A model generated the notes under the pieces. It was not told the DNA's origin, ran no database searches, and was given only the letters and a program-made list of their open reading frames with translations. This document shows, piece by piece, positions 34,332 through 43,424 of a stretch of 64,000 nt of DNA (the first letter of the stretch is position 1; every line of letters starts with the position of its first letter). This DNA comes from PMG-095 sp037200885 (GTDB taxonomy: Bacteria > Myxococcota_A > Polyangia > Polyangiales > Polyangiaceae), in NCBI GenBank assembly GCA_037200885.1, contig JBBCIN010000001.1:620001-684000 (forward strand). The letters run 5' to 3'. Position numbers and translations under genes: made by a program.

Positions 34332-34578
34332 GACAAGGGGCAACCCAAAAACGATCTGTCGGTCTACGGTCCGAACGCCTACTTCCGCCTGTACAAGGGT
34401 AGCGTCGACAGCTGGGAAAAGGCCAACCTGAGCGTCGATACGAGTTGCGAGTCGGACCACGGTCTCACGGTACGATCTGACTATCGAAGTCGAATCGGAC
34501 CCGAGCTTCGAACAACAACTCGCCGGTCACATCGAGACCGGCAAAGACAGCGTGAGCGACCCACTGCTCGGCGCGTGA
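34332..34578 (+). pseudogene. Remnant of a phospholipase C C-terminal domain, frameshifted
   Basis: From about 34332 one frame reads NDLSVYGPNAYFRLYKGSVD then SWEKANLSVDTSCESDHGLT. The sense then moves to another frame at about 34465-34471: YDLTIEVESDPSFEQQLAGH, IETGKDSVSDPLLGA and a TGA at 34576. From memory, these two pieces match the ends of the C-terminal repeat of bacterial phospholipases C (phosphoesterase family): the L-VYGPNG-FR start and the YDL-V--DPSF-RR-AGH-ETG--SVSDP end. The catalytic domain is absent and an internal part is lost. A strong hairpin follows at 34592-34619, perhaps its old terminator. Confidence 0.7.
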
Positions 34579-34591
34579 CGCGAGGCACGCA

Positions 34592-34619
34592 ACGTGGGCG
34601 GTCCTGGGACCGCCCACGT
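34592..34619. terminator. Perfect 13-bp hairpin
   Basis: acgtgggcggtcc (34592-34604), tg, ggaccgcccacgt (34607-34619). The stem is perfect and lies between the phospholipase remnant and the stop of the convergent permease gene. No T-run follows on the plus strand beyond tctccttt; on the minus strand there is none. Likely a relic or bidirectional terminator. Confidence 0.55.
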
Positions 34620-34657
34620 GGTCTCCTTTGGGACTCAGCCCCGGACCAGTCCGGCGT

Positions 34658-37018
34658 TCATGAGCTGCGCAAGGCAAGGCCGACGACCAGGGCGTTGTAC
34701 GTCATGTGCGCGGCCATCGGGACGAGCAGCGAGCGTTCACGTTCGTAGATCAGGGCCGCCGCGAAACCGAGCACGAATACCGGGGCGCTAGCGATTGCGG
34801 GGTGGACGATGGCGAATACGGCGGCGCTGGCGGCGGCTGCGGCGAGGGCACCGAAGGAGCGTCGAAAGCCGCCGAACAATACCCCGCGGAAGATGAACTC
34901 TTCGAACACGGGCGCGGCGACGATGGCCAGCAGTGCGAACCAGGGTGAAAGGCCGCTGCCGCTCGGGAGCGAGACGGTCTCGTCGCGCAAGCGGCGGAGG
35001 AAATCGACATGCTCGACGAGGCCGAGGTAGACCTTGGCGAGCAGGCCGCAGGCGAGGCCAGTGGTCACGCCGGTGAGCACACCGCGCATGAGTCCTCGCT
35101 CGGGCATACGAAGCCCGACCGCGGACAGCAGGTTCGGCACGCCGCTGTGCCAAAGACTGATCAGAATGACGGCGCCTGCGAGCACGCCGGCGAGTGTGAA
35201 AGCGAACAGCAGGCTCGCGCCGGACGAGTAGTCGAGGCTCCTGAACCAGAGCGAGAGCAGCCCTTGAAGAATGAAAAACGCGAGCGAGGCGATCACGCCG
35301 TCGGCGACGGCCAAATTCGGCGCGGGCTTTTCGTTCGGATCGAGCAAAAATGGCGCATGATCCCGCACTTTTTGCCATAAGGCATAGGCCAAGAGCGAGG
35401 ACAGAATGACTTGCGCGAACTTGGCCCAGGCCGAGGGTGCGTACAACGCGTAAGCGAACGTGCTGCCGAGCACCATGTACAAGTAGGTCATCGCGACGGG
35501 AATGCGGCGACGCGCGTCGCTCTCCAATGCCTGCGTGCCGAGCACGCCAATCCCGGTGGCGATGAACGCGTTCAGGGTGACGCCTACGAGCACCAACGCG
35601 AACATGGCGGCGCCCCCGAGCGGATTCCAATGGCCCATGACCGCGGCGCAACCGTAGACCGCGAGCGCCATCAGCGAGCCGAGGCCGCTCCAGAAGATGG
35701 CCTTGTCGATCAGTAGCCGATCGAGCCGCTTGGGGATGGTGAGGTAGAGCCAGATCACGGGTACCTCGACCGCGAGGGTATTGCAGGCGCCAGTCGCGAG
35801 TGCATAGGCAGCGACGCCGAAGGCAATTCCAGCCGCGTGCCGCGGGCTCTCGGTGAGCGCTCGCGAAACGCCATGGTTCATCAAGAGCTGGATGGCGAGG
35901 ACAACGCCCGGCACCACGAAGGTCTGTGAAAACAGCGTGCGGTCCCGAAACAGGAGCCGTAGTTCTTTCTGCACCAGCGGACCGAAGGGTGAGCGGCGTC
36001 GATCGGCCGATGGCAAGGGCCGCCCACGGCGGCCCTGGTTGGGTCCCGTGCTGGTCAAGAGTCCATCGCGCAGTACCCAACTGCCAAAATGGGTGGCCAA
36101 CGCGACGGCGCCCAGTGCAAAAGCCGTGCATGCGAGCGCCGCTTGGCAGGCTCGCGCCCCTCCCGCCGCAATCGCGATCGGCGAGAGGACATTGATCAAG
36201 GCGAACCTTGGCCATGCCTCCGCGAAGCGCACGAACTTCTCGAGCCATTCAGGCGACGTGGTCGCGAATACGACCACCAACGGTAGCGAGCTGAGGACGG
36301 ACAAAACGGCCTGCAGCCGGGCCACGTTCCGCAGCGATAGCCAAGTGCGCAGCGCGGTTTCCGTCACGATGCGCAGACAGCCGGCGATGAGACCGACGTA
36401 GACCGTGCAAAGTAAGCCCAGCGGCAGACCTAGCCAAGAGAAACCGGCGCACGCGAACGTAACGGAGAAGAACGGAGTCAGCACCAGCCAGGCGAAAGGA
36501 TTGGCGAAGGCGACTTCGATGACGCGCGCCAAAAGCAGACCACGAGCGGGGATGGGGAAGGTGAACCACCACTCGAAGCTGGCTTCGACCTTGGCCAGAT
36601 CTTGACTGGTCCCTGCGACGGCGATCATGATTACCGACGCGGAGAGCAGCAGCGTAGCCAAGCCGAGCGGCACGAGCATCGGGCTTTCGGGGCCGCTGCC
36701 GTACCAGATGCCTGCGTTCGCCGCGAAATCCAGCGGGCCGCTGTCCTGGTCTCGCATCAGCCGGGCCAAGTTGGACACCAGGCGATACGCCTGGGAAGTG
36801 CTGCTGAACAGAAACATCGAGCTGAAGACGACGATTAAAAAGCCGCCGGTGGATGCTTTGCGTGCGGTAGCAGTGCGCGTGTTGGGCGCCGCATTCTTCT
36901 TCCTGCGCAGCGCCGCCAGTCGGTTCGACGTTCTCCTGAGCGCGAAGGCCACGACCAGCCAAGCCACGCGAAATAGCGAAGGCAGCGGGCGCTCTGCTAC
37001 CGGTGGGGGCGTGCTCAT
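34658..37018 (-). CDS. ABC-2 permease fused to a CPBP intramembrane protease
   Basis: 786 residues from ATG 37018, overlapping the ATPase gene stop by one base. The first ~540 residues form an ABC-2-type membrane unit (GGFLIVVFSSMFLFSSTSQA, LAKVEASFEWWFTFPIPARG, FGPLVQKELRLLFRDRTLFS, LAVEVPVIWLYLTIPKRLDR). The last ~200 residues are a CPBP (CAAX/glutamic) protease with the motif FEEFIFRGVLFGGFRRSFG (EExxxR), VFAIVHP and HMTYNALVVG. CPBP enzymes cleave within membranes. The fusion suggests that transport and processing are linked, perhaps in export of a lipoprotein or peptide. Partner ATPase is encoded directly upstream. Confidence 0.88.
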   Translation of the reverse strand: MSTPPPVAERPLPSLFRVAWLVVAFALRRTSNRLAALRRKKNAAPNTRTATARKASTGGFLIVVFSSMFLFSSTSQAYRLVSNLARLMRDQDSGPLDFAANAGIWYGSGPESPMLVPLGLATLLLSASVIMIAVAGTSQDLAKVEASFEWWFTFPIPARGLLLARVIEVAFANPFAWLVLTPFFSVTFACAGFSWLGLPLGLLCTVYVGLIAGCLRIVTETALRTWLSLRNVARLQAVLSVLSSLPLVVVFATTSPEWLEKFVRFAEAWPRFALINVLSPIAIAAGGARACQAALACTAFALGAVALATHFGSWVLRDGLLTSTGPNQGRRGRPLPSADRRRSPFGPLVQKELRLLFRDRTLFSQTFVVPGVVLAIQLLMNHGVSRALTESPRHAAGIAFGVAAYALATGACNTLAVEVPVIWLYLTIPKRLDRLLIDKAIFWSGLGSLMALAVYGCAAVMGHWNPLGGAAMFALVLVGVTLNAFIATGIGVLGTQALESDARRRIPVAMTYLYMVLGSTFAYALYAPSAWAKFAQVILSSLLAYALWQKVRDHAPFLLDPNEKPAPNLAVADGVIASLAFFILQGLLSLWFRSLDYSSGASLLFAFTLAGVLAGAVILISLWHSGVPNLLSAVGLRMPERGLMRGVLTGVTTGLACGLLAKVYLGLVEHVDFLRRLRDETVSLPSGSGLSPWFALLAIVAAPVFEEFIFRGVLFGGFRRSFGALAAAAASAAVFAIVHPAIASAPVFVLGFAAALIYERERSLLVPMAAHMTYNALVVGLALRSS

Positions 37019-37821
37019 CAAGTGTCGGGCGTGAGCAGCGCGCGCTCGCTCGTGGCAACTTGCGGATCGGCGCTGGCGTCGACGGCGACAGCAAAGAAAA
37101 TTTCCTCGAGCGAGCTGTCGGCGTTTGCGCGGAGGCGCAGCTCGTCCAAGGTGCCTACGGCGGCCAGGCGACCTCCGCTGATGATGGCCATACGCCGACA
37201 CAGCTTCTGCACCTGATCCAAGAGGTGTGAGCTCAGGAGCACGGTCATTCCTCCCTGAACCTTCTCCAGCAAGAGCTCGTTCAGGCGGCGAGTCGCGAGC
37301 GGGTCGAGGCCGCTCGTGGGTTCGTCCAGGATCAATAGCTGTGGCTCGTGGAGTAGGGAACACACGAGCCCGAGCTTCTTCTTCATGCCGCGCGAGTAGT
37401 TCACGGCATACTCGTCGGTGGCGTCAGTGAGCTCGATGCGTTCGAGCAGCGGCCAGGCGCGCTGCTCGATCTCACGCGACGATAGGCCGTGCATGCCGCC
37501 CACGAAGCGAACGATCTCGATGCCGCGTAGGTAGTCGTGAAAGACCGGCTCATCCGGCAGGAAGCCGACCAAGCGTTTGACGGCTACGCGGTCGGCAAAG
37601 CAGTCGAGCCCGTTGATTCGGGCCGAGCCGGCCGAGGCCTTGAGGATGCCCATCAGCATGCGCATGGTCGTGGTTTTGCCGGCGCCGTTCGGGCCGAGCA
37701 GTGCGAAGAGCTCACCGCGCGGGATGTCCAAGCTCAGATCCGAGAGTGCGCTGAACGCTCCGTAGGTCTTGCTCAATCCCCGAACTTCGACAATCGACGA
37801 GCTCACCGGGTGAGCATACAA
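37018..37821 (-). CDS. ABC transporter ATP-binding protein
   Basis: 267 residues from a TTG at 37821; GTG 37806 is an alternative. ATPase motifs: Walker A LLGPNGAGKTTTMRMLMGI, Q-loop KRLVGFLPDEPVFHDYL, signature YSRGMKKKLGLV, Walker B LLILDEPTSGLDPLATRR and switch His in VLLSSHLLDQV. The protein is of the CcmA/NatA type that pairs with ABC-2 permeases, here the coupled permease-protease fusion. It lies 36 bases after the emrB-like gene on the same strand, so the efflux pair and this system may share a transcript. Confidence 0.93.
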   Translation of the reverse strand: MYAHPVSSSIVEVRGLSKTYGAFSALSDLSLDIPRGELFALLGPNGAGKTTTMRMLMGILKASAGSARINGLDCFADRVAVKRLVGFLPDEPVFHDYLRGIEIVRFVGGMHGLSSREIEQRAWPLLERIELTDATDEYAVNYSRGMKKKLGLVCSLLHEPQLLILDEPTSGLDPLATRRLNELLLEKVQGGMTVLLSSHLLDQVQKLCRRMAIISGGRLAAVGTLDELRLRANADSSLEEIFFAVAVDASADPQVATSERALLTPDT

Positions 37822-37857
37822 CCGATCGGCCTACGGAGCACGATCGCTCGGGTGCGC

Positions 37858-39468
37858 TCAGTGCCCCGTCGCGGCGCCGGTGCCAGCACCTGGCCGCTTC
37901 ATCAAAAAAGCGAGCGGGACCATCAGCACCGTGGTCCACGCCAGCAGGTAAAGTACATCGACGTAGGCCAGCGTTTGCGCTTGCTGGAGGACCACCCGGT
38001 AAAGCGAACGATAAGCCTCGTTGGTGGCATCGCTGGCGCTCGCGCCTGCGTGCTGCAAGCTCTGGCTCAGACTCTCGAGACGCCCGCGAAAGGGCACGTC
38101 GAGGAGCGAGGTGTGCGCGACCAGATCGACTTGGTGGTGCTGGGCTCTACGCGCAAGGAGCGTGGTTGCGAGTGCGATGCCGACGTCCCCGCCCATGTTG
38201 CGCGCCAGGTTGATCATGCCCGCAACGGCGTTGCCTTGCTCTTTCGGTACGTCCACATAGGCCAACGTGTTGATGGGTACGAATAGGAAGGCCAAGCCGA
38301 ACGCCTGGTACATCCGGAGCAGCACGGCGTGCTTGAAATCGATTCCGAGGTAGAGCCGGTGTGACATGTAAAAGAGCGAGGCCGACAGCGCAATGAAGCC
38401 GAAGGCGATCATCTTGCGCGCGTCGACCTTGCCCAGGAAGCGCCCGATGAACGGCATCATGCACATGATCAAAATACCGCCGGGTGACAGGGCCATCCCC
38501 GCTTGCTGAGCCGAATAACCGAGCAGCACCTGGGTAAACAGAGGCAAAAGGACGGTCGTGCCGAAGAGCGTGACGCCAAGCGTAAACATCATGACGTTGG
38601 CCATCGAGAACGTGCGGTTCTTGAAGAGTCGAACATCGATCACCGGGTGCTCGGTGTGCAATTCCCAAACTATCAATGAGACCAACGAAACCAGCGCCAC
38701 GAGCGAGAAGCCGACTACGAAAGAAGAGTGAAACCAGTCTTCCTCTTGCCCCTTGTCGAGCACGACTTCCAAGCTACCGAGGCCGATCGTGATCAAGCCG
38801 AGGCCCACGACATCGATTGGACTTCGCTTCTGTTTTATCTCGTCCAACCAGGGAGGGTCCGTGACCATGCGATTGGACAGAAACAAGGAGAGCAAGCCGA
38901 CCGGTACGTTGATGAAAAATACCCAGCGCCAGGAGTAATTGTCGGTGATGAAACCGCCCAAAGTCGGACCGAGCGCGGGCGCCAGCACCACGGCCATGCC
39001 ATAGATCGCGAACGCCATACCGCGCTTCGCGGGCGGAAACGTGTCAGCCAAAATCGACTGTTCGCTCGGTCCGAGGCCGCCGCCGCCGATGCCTTGCAGC
39101 ACGCGAAAGAAGATCAAAAGTCCTAAATTGGGCGCCAGTCCGCACAAGAAGGAGCTGAGGGTGAACAGCGCCACGCACGACATGTAGAAGCGCTTCCGTC
39201 CAATGCGGTTCGAGAGCCAGCCGCTGATCGGCAGTACGATCGCGTTCGAAACCAAATAGGACGTGAGTACCCAGGTGCTCTCGTCCTGGCTCACCGAGAG
39301 ATTGCCCGCCATGTGCGGCAGAGCCACGTTGGCGATGCTCGTATCGAGCACCTCCATGAACGTAGCCATCGTGACGGTCAACGCGATCAGCCAAGCGTTG
39401 TGCCCGGGGTGCCAACCTTCGGCGTCGATCTGCTCTCGGCTGGGCGATGCCGCGGCAGCCGCGCTCAT
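37858..39468 (-). CDS. emrB: DHA2-family drug efflux permease (EmrB-like MFS)
   Basis: 536 residues, ATG overlapping the emrA stop (ATGA). Fourteen membrane helices are expected. Motifs: MATFMEVLDTSIANVALPHM (motif D1), VLTSYLVSNAIVLPISGWLS, NRIGRKRFYMSCVALFTLSS (motif A), LQGIGGGGLGPSEQSIL (motif B), APALGPTLGGFITDNYSWRW (motif C). It is the inner-membrane pump of an EmrAB-type tripartite system that exports hydrophobic compounds with proton exchange. Adaptor encoded just upstream; the outer-membrane channel is not in this window. Confidence 0.95.
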   Translation of the reverse strand: MSAAAAASPSREQIDAEGWHPGHNAWLIALTVTMATFMEVLDTSIANVALPHMAGNLSVSQDESTWVLTSYLVSNAIVLPISGWLSNRIGRKRFYMSCVALFTLSSFLCGLAPNLGLLIFFRVLQGIGGGGLGPSEQSILADTFPPAKRGMAFAIYGMAVVLAPALGPTLGGFITDNYSWRWVFFINVPVGLLSLFLSNRMVTDPPWLDEIKQKRSPIDVVGLGLITIGLGSLEVVLDKGQEEDWFHSSFVVGFSLVALVSLVSLIVWELHTEHPVIDVRLFKNRTFSMANVMMFTLGVTLFGTTVLLPLFTQVLLGYSAQQAGMALSPGGILIMCMMPFIGRFLGKVDARKMIAFGFIALSASLFYMSHRLYLGIDFKHAVLLRMYQAFGLAFLFVPINTLAYVDVPKEQGNAVAGMINLARNMGGDVGIALATTLLARRAQHHQVDLVAHTSLLDVPFRGRLESLSQSLQHAGASASDATNEAYRSLYRVVLQQAQTLAYVDVLYLLAWTTVLMVPLAFLMKRPGAGTGAATGH

Positions 39469-40748
39469 TTCACGCGCACCTTCGGTTCGACCGACATGCC
39501 GGGCCGAAGTAGCTCGAGTCCCGGCTGCCCGGGCCGCAAACGCAGACGCACCGGCAAGCGCTGGACTACTTTGACGTAGTTGCCGCTGGCATTTTCCGGC
39601 GGAAGCACGCTGTAGCGCGAGCCCGTCGCCGCCGCCAAACTCTCGACCTCAGCGTCGAAATCGCGGCCCAAAGCGTCGACGTGGACGGTGGCGTGCTGAC
39701 CGACGCGCATGTCTCGAACCTGCGTCTCGCGAAAATTCGCCGTGACCCATAGCCTGTCGATCTGAGTAATGCCGAGCAACGCCTGACCTGCCGTCACGCG
39801 GTCACCGACGTTGACCGCGCGCTTACCGACAATGCCCTTTACGGGCGCGCTGATTTTGGCGTAGCCGAGATTCAACTCGGCTTGCTCGAGCGCGGCTTCT
39901 GCCGCCTCCACGCTGGCTTTACGCAGGTCCACGTTGGCTCGTTTGCCCTCGAGCACGTCGGGCGTGTTCTCTTTCGCTTCTTGCAGCCGGCTGGATGCCG
40001 CGTGCGCTTTGGCGGCTTGCTCATCGATACGGCGGCGGGCTACCTCCGCGCCCTGACGCTCTGCTTCCAGTTTGGCCGTCGCAGCAGCGGCGGCGGCAAC
40101 GCGATTGTCGTATTCGGCGCGAGCAATCGCGCCCGATTGCAGGAGTTGCTCGGCGCGCGTCCGCTCGAGCTCGGCGAGCTGCGCGTCGGCCTCGGCTTGT
40201 TTGATCTGAGCCGCGGCTTGCATCGCGGTTTGGCGCGCCTCGGCGACGCCGGCTTGCGTGGAAACGAGGTCGCTCGAGCTGGTGGATACCAGCGTTTCGT
40301 TCGTGGTTTGGCTGATGGACGCGCCGGACTGTTCGGCGCGCAGCTGAGCACGAGCCTGAGCCAAGGCGGCCTTGGCTTGGTCGCGAGTCACGCGCAGATC
40401 GATGGGGTCGAGTTCGACCAGCGGTTGGTTGGGCGTGACCTGCTGATTGTCATCGACCGCGACGGAAATCACGGTGCCACCGACACGCGACGAGACACTC
40501 GAAATATAACCGTCGATCTGTGCGTCGTCCGTGTCTTGGAAGAACGTGCCGTGGTACCAGTAACCAAGCCCGCCCAGCACCAAGACCAGCGCGCCGCCGA
40601 TCAGCAGACCCCGCTTGAGTGGGCTCAGTGGCTTTTTGGGTTCTGCCTTGGACTCGCCTCCCGTCTCCTGCCGTTCCTTTTTCCGTGGTGAGGAATCGGG
40701 CACCGGGGATTGGCGATCGTCTCCCTGAGCTTCGGCCGCGGCGGGCAT
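39465..40748 (-). CDS. emrA: HlyD/EmrA-type membrane fusion protein
   Basis: 427 residues from ATG 40748 (MPAAAEAQGDD); a TTG at 40802 would add 18. Charged N-terminus, one membrane helix (GLLIGGALVLVLGGLGYWY), then TDDAQIDGYISSVSSRVGGT, VAVDDNQQVTPNQPLVELDP, a long coiled coil rich in Ala/Glu/Gln (about 110-270), LNLGYAKISAPVKGIVGKRA and LWVTANFRETQVRDMRVG. It links EmrB to an outer-membrane channel. Operon order is emrA-emrB, then ABC ATPase and permease. Confidence 0.94.
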   Translation of the reverse strand: MPAAAEAQGDDRQSPVPDSSPRKKERQETGGESKAEPKKPLSPLKRGLLIGGALVLVLGGLGYWYHGTFFQDTDDAQIDGYISSVSSRVGGTVISVAVDDNQQVTPNQPLVELDPIDLRVTRDQAKAALAQARAQLRAEQSGASISQTTNETLVSTSSSDLVSTQAGVAEARQTAMQAAAQIKQAEADAQLAELERTRAEQLLQSGAIARAEYDNRVAAAAAATAKLEAERQGAEVARRRIDEQAAKAHAASSRLQEAKENTPDVLEGKRANVDLRKASVEAAEAALEQAELNLGYAKISAPVKGIVGKRAVNVGDRVTAGQALLGITQIDRLWVTANFRETQVRDMRVGQHATVHVDALGRDFDAEVESLAAATGSRYSVLPPENASGNYVKVVQRLPVRLRLRPGQPGLELLRPGMSVEPKVRVK

Positions 40749-40884
40749 GTCACCCACACTTGCGAGTGCCGTGCCACTGCGCGGCCGCCGAATATTTTGC
40801 AATCGGAGCGGAGCAACTGTGGCGTGTCAGATCGGCCCGGTGGGCACCATCCTCGACGCCGAGCCCGCGAGCCCTTGGTCGTCT

Positions 40885-41667
40885 CTAGGCATGGCCGTTT
40901 GCGCTAGTGGGTGAGGCGCCAGTCTCGGCCGAGTTCGTTGCGGCCGTGGTCTTGGTGCCGCCGTGCGCGTGGTGTTCTGGCGTTTCGTGCCCCAACAGCC
41001 GATCGGCCACATCTTTGAGGAGTGCTTTGCGCACGGTGACGCGATTGTGGACGTCCTCCACACCGGGCACGGCGTCGGCAATGTCCTCGGCCAGGTGCTT
41101 CATGCGTCGGGTTTCCACGCTGCCTTCGAGGGTGACCTCGCGATCGAGAACCGTCACCTCGATGTCACTCGCGTCGACTTCGTCGCTGTCGCTCAATCGC
41201 TCGCACACATCCTCGCGGATGCGCGCGTCCGAACGGATGTAGCCCTTCGGTCCACGGCCATAGAAACCAGCGACCTGAAGGCCGGAGGGGCGGTCCGCTT
41301 CGGCGCGCGAGCGGCTGCCGAAGGTTTCGCGGTGTTGCCGTGGATCTGGCTGGAAATAGCGGCCGCGATCGGCGCTGCTCGGCCCGCGGTAGCCGCGCTC
41401 CTGCGGGCGAAATTCGCGATCATCTGCCGGGCCGAAGTCGAGCAGGAAACGATCGTCACGCGCGTAACCATCGTCCCGCGGAAAATCATTGTCCCGTAAC
41501 TCACGCTCGATGCTGTCGTTGCGCGAGTTGTCTTGCGGCCTCGGGGGAACAGCGCGACCCCTGGGGTCGAGACGCTGATCGCGCTGGCCGTAGTCGCGTT
41601 GCCATTGATTCTCGCTTGCGCGGCCTCGTTGCGCAGGGCCGCCTCGGTATCGATCTTGTTCGCTCAT
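40885..41667 (-). CDS. BON-domain protein with long charged N-terminal region
   Basis: 260 residues from ATG 41667. Residues 1-150 are low-complexity, Arg/Asp/Gln/Gly-rich (RYRGGPAQRGR, NDFPRDDGYARDDRFLLDF) and probably disordered. A BON domain follows: DARIREDVCERLSDSDEVDA, SDIEVTVLDREVTLEGSVET, RRMKHLAEDIADAVPGVEDV, NRVTVR. BON domains bind phospholipid membranes, often under osmotic stress. No signal peptide is seen. The tail (HETPEHHAHGGTKTTAA) has a His cluster. Divergent from the DUF1993 gene. Confidence 0.8.
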   Translation of the reverse strand: MSEQDRYRGGPAQRGRASENQWQRDYGQRDQRLDPRGRAVPPRPQDNSRNDSIERELRDNDFPRDDGYARDDRFLLDFGPADDREFRPQERGYRGPSSADRGRYFQPDPRQHRETFGSRSRAEADRPSGLQVAGFYGRGPKGYIRSDARIREDVCERLSDSDEVDASDIEVTVLDREVTLEGSVETRRMKHLAEDIADAVPGVEDVHNRVTVRKALLKDVADRLLGHETPEHHAHGGTKTTAATNSAETGASPTSANGHA

Positions 41668-41779
41668 GGGAGCCTCCTTTGGTCGTGTTGCAGTGATGTT
41701 TCGTGGGTTGCTTCGAGTTGCAATGCGCGTACCGAACGTCCCTGGCGCCAACCTGGGGCAGAAAGGCTACGCTCAGCTC

Positions 41780-42283
41780 ATGAGCCAACTGTCCCAGCAT
41801 CAAGCCTGCATCCCCGTCTTCATTCACGGGCTGAAGTCGCTCGCCGCCGAGCTCGAGCTCGCAACCGCCTCCGCGACCGGCCGCGGTTTCTCGCCCGATG
41901 TGCTCGTCGACGCGCGCCTGTATCCGGACATGCTGCCGCTAGTGGGTCAGGTGCAGCGCGCGAGCGACACGTCGAAATTTTCTGCCGAGCGCCTATCGGG
42001 CGTCAAATCACCGCGCTTCGAAGACACGGAGCGTAGCTTTGCGCAGCTCGCTCAGCGCATTCAGGGCACGATTGATTACCTTGCGACCGTCGAGCCAGCG
42101 CATTTCGAGAGCATGGGCGAAGCGCCGGTGGTCGTTCAACTGGGCTCGTTTAGCCGCGAAAAGTACCTATTCGACTTTGCTTTGCCGAACTTCTTTTTTC
42201 ACCTTGCGACGGTCCACGCCATCCTGCGCCACAACGGTGTTCCGCTGGGAAAACTCGACTACCTCGGCATCAAGAAGCCCTGA
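41780..42283 (+). CDS. DUF1993 family protein
   Basis: 167 residues from ATG 41780. Matches the DUF1993 pattern: HGLKSLAAELELATASATGR, DARLYPDMLPLVGQVQRASD, LSGVKSPRFEDTERSFAQLA, YLFDFALPNFFFHLATVHAI and LRHNGVPLGKLDYLG. The fold is related to DinB four-helix bundles; the function is unknown. Soluble, cytoplasmic. It is convergent with the dehydrogenase gene, with 13 bases between the stops. Confidence 0.85.
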   Translation: MSQLSQHQACIPVFIHGLKSLAAELELATASATGRGFSPDVLVDARLYPDMLPLVGQVQRASDTSKFSAERLSGVKSPRFEDTERSFAQLAQRIQGTIDYLATVEPAHFESMGEAPVVVQLGSFSREKYLFDFALPNFFFHLATVHAILRHNGVPLGKLDYLGIKKP

Positions 42284-42296
42284 TCCGCCGGACGAC

Positions 42297-43178
42297 TCAC
42301 AGCCCCGCGCGCTTGGCCGCCAGCTGCGCGATCACTGCCCAATCGAGCTCGCCCTGACCGGTTGCCACCGCGCTCAGTAGCTGATCTTTGATCAGACTGG
42401 CGATCGGCAAGGGGACTGCCAGCTGATCAGCCGCGCTCAACGCGAGCCGGAGATCCTTGAGACCGAGCTTGGCTTTGAAGCCTGCGGGCTCGTACTTTTC
42501 TTTGGCCACCTGGCTCGCGTAGTTCTCCAGGATGAGCGAGCCTTGGCCGAACACGTTCTTGAACAAATCGAAGAAGAGCTCCGGCGGAACGCCGGCTTTG
42601 CGCGTCAACGCGAACGCCTCCCCGAGCGACTCAATCATCGAGGCGATGAACACGTTACCCGTGAGCTTCACCAGGTTGGCGACGCTGGCGGCTTCGCCGA
42701 GGCGTGTCACGCCACGTCCGAGCGCCTCGAGCACGGGCAGCGCGCGTTCGACATCCGCCGACCTGCCCGCCGCCAAAAGCCACAGCTTTTTGGCGACTGC
42801 CGCTTCGGGCCGCCCGAACACTGGGGCGGCCACGTAACCGAGCCCCGCTTCAGCGTGTGCAGCCGCCAGGCGGTCGGAAAGGGCGACTGAAATCGTGCTG
42901 CAAGAGACGTGGACTGCGTTCGGTCCGAGCTCCGCCAGGATCCCCGCGGCTCCGAACGTGACGGCTTCGACTGCAGCATCGTCGGCCAGCATTGAAATCA
43001 CGATCTCTGCCTCGCGCGCGGCCTCGCCCGGAGTGCCAGCGATGCGAGCGCCGGCCTCGTGAAGCGGTTGCGCCTTTTGGTGCGCCCGATTGTAAACGAA
43101 GAGCTGATGACCTTGCGCCAGCAGCAACTCTGCCATCGCAAAGCCCATCGAACCCAGACCAACGAATCCAACTTTCAT
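42297..43178 (-). CDS. NAD(P)-dependent beta-hydroxyacid dehydrogenase (3-hydroxyisobutyrate dehydrogenase family)
   Basis: 293 residues, ATG start. N-terminal nucleotide fold: MKVGFVGLGSMGFAMAELLL (GxGxxG), QLFVYNRA. Catalytic region LVKLTGNVFIASMIESLGEA contains the conserved Lys (K in NLVKLTGN); the C-terminal helical domain has FGQGSLILENYASQ and KLGLKDLRLALSAA. Members oxidise 3-hydroxy acids such as 3-hydroxyisobutyrate, tartronate or gamma-hydroxybutyrate; the actual substrate cannot be told. The Arg in VYNRA after the nucleotide fold suggests NADP. Single gene. Confidence 0.9.
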   Translation of the reverse strand: MKVGFVGLGSMGFAMAELLLAQGHQLFVYNRAHQKAQPLHEAGARIAGTPGEAAREAEIVISMLADDAAVEAVTFGAAGILAELGPNAVHVSCSTISVALSDRLAAAHAEAGLGYVAAPVFGRPEAAVAKKLWLLAAGRSADVERALPVLEALGRGVTRLGEAASVANLVKLTGNVFIASMIESLGEAFALTRKAGVPPELFFDLFKNVFGQGSLILENYASQVAKEKYEPAGFKAKLGLKDLRLALSAADQLAVPLPIASLIKDQLLSAVATGQGELDWAVIAQLAAKRAGL

Positions 43179-43238
43179 ACGAGGTTGTGTAAGCGCGATC
43201 TTCAGCGATGTCAGCCGTCAAAATGGAACATCCTGCAG

Positions 43239-43258
43239 CTGTTGCCGAGCGGCAACAG
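43239..43258. other. Perfect 8-bp hairpin in a 246-base intergenic gap
   Basis: ctgttgcc (43239-43246), gagc, ggcaacag (43251-43258). It lies between the divergent dehydrogenase and exonuclease III genes, so it is not in a terminator position. It could be an operator or RNA structure. No other feature is seen in the gap. Confidence 0.35.
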
Positions 43259-43424
43259 TGTGAACAGAGCCACCCGCTTCCCCCCAGATCCCCCTGGCAA
43301 AACCCCCTAAAAACACGCAAAGCTGAGTAGACGCTGTTCACGATCGGTAGTCCTGTGCAGCGAGCATGCCAGCGCGCTAGGGTCGCCGACATCGATCGCC
43401 GGAAACAAGCCACTGTTCGAGCCG

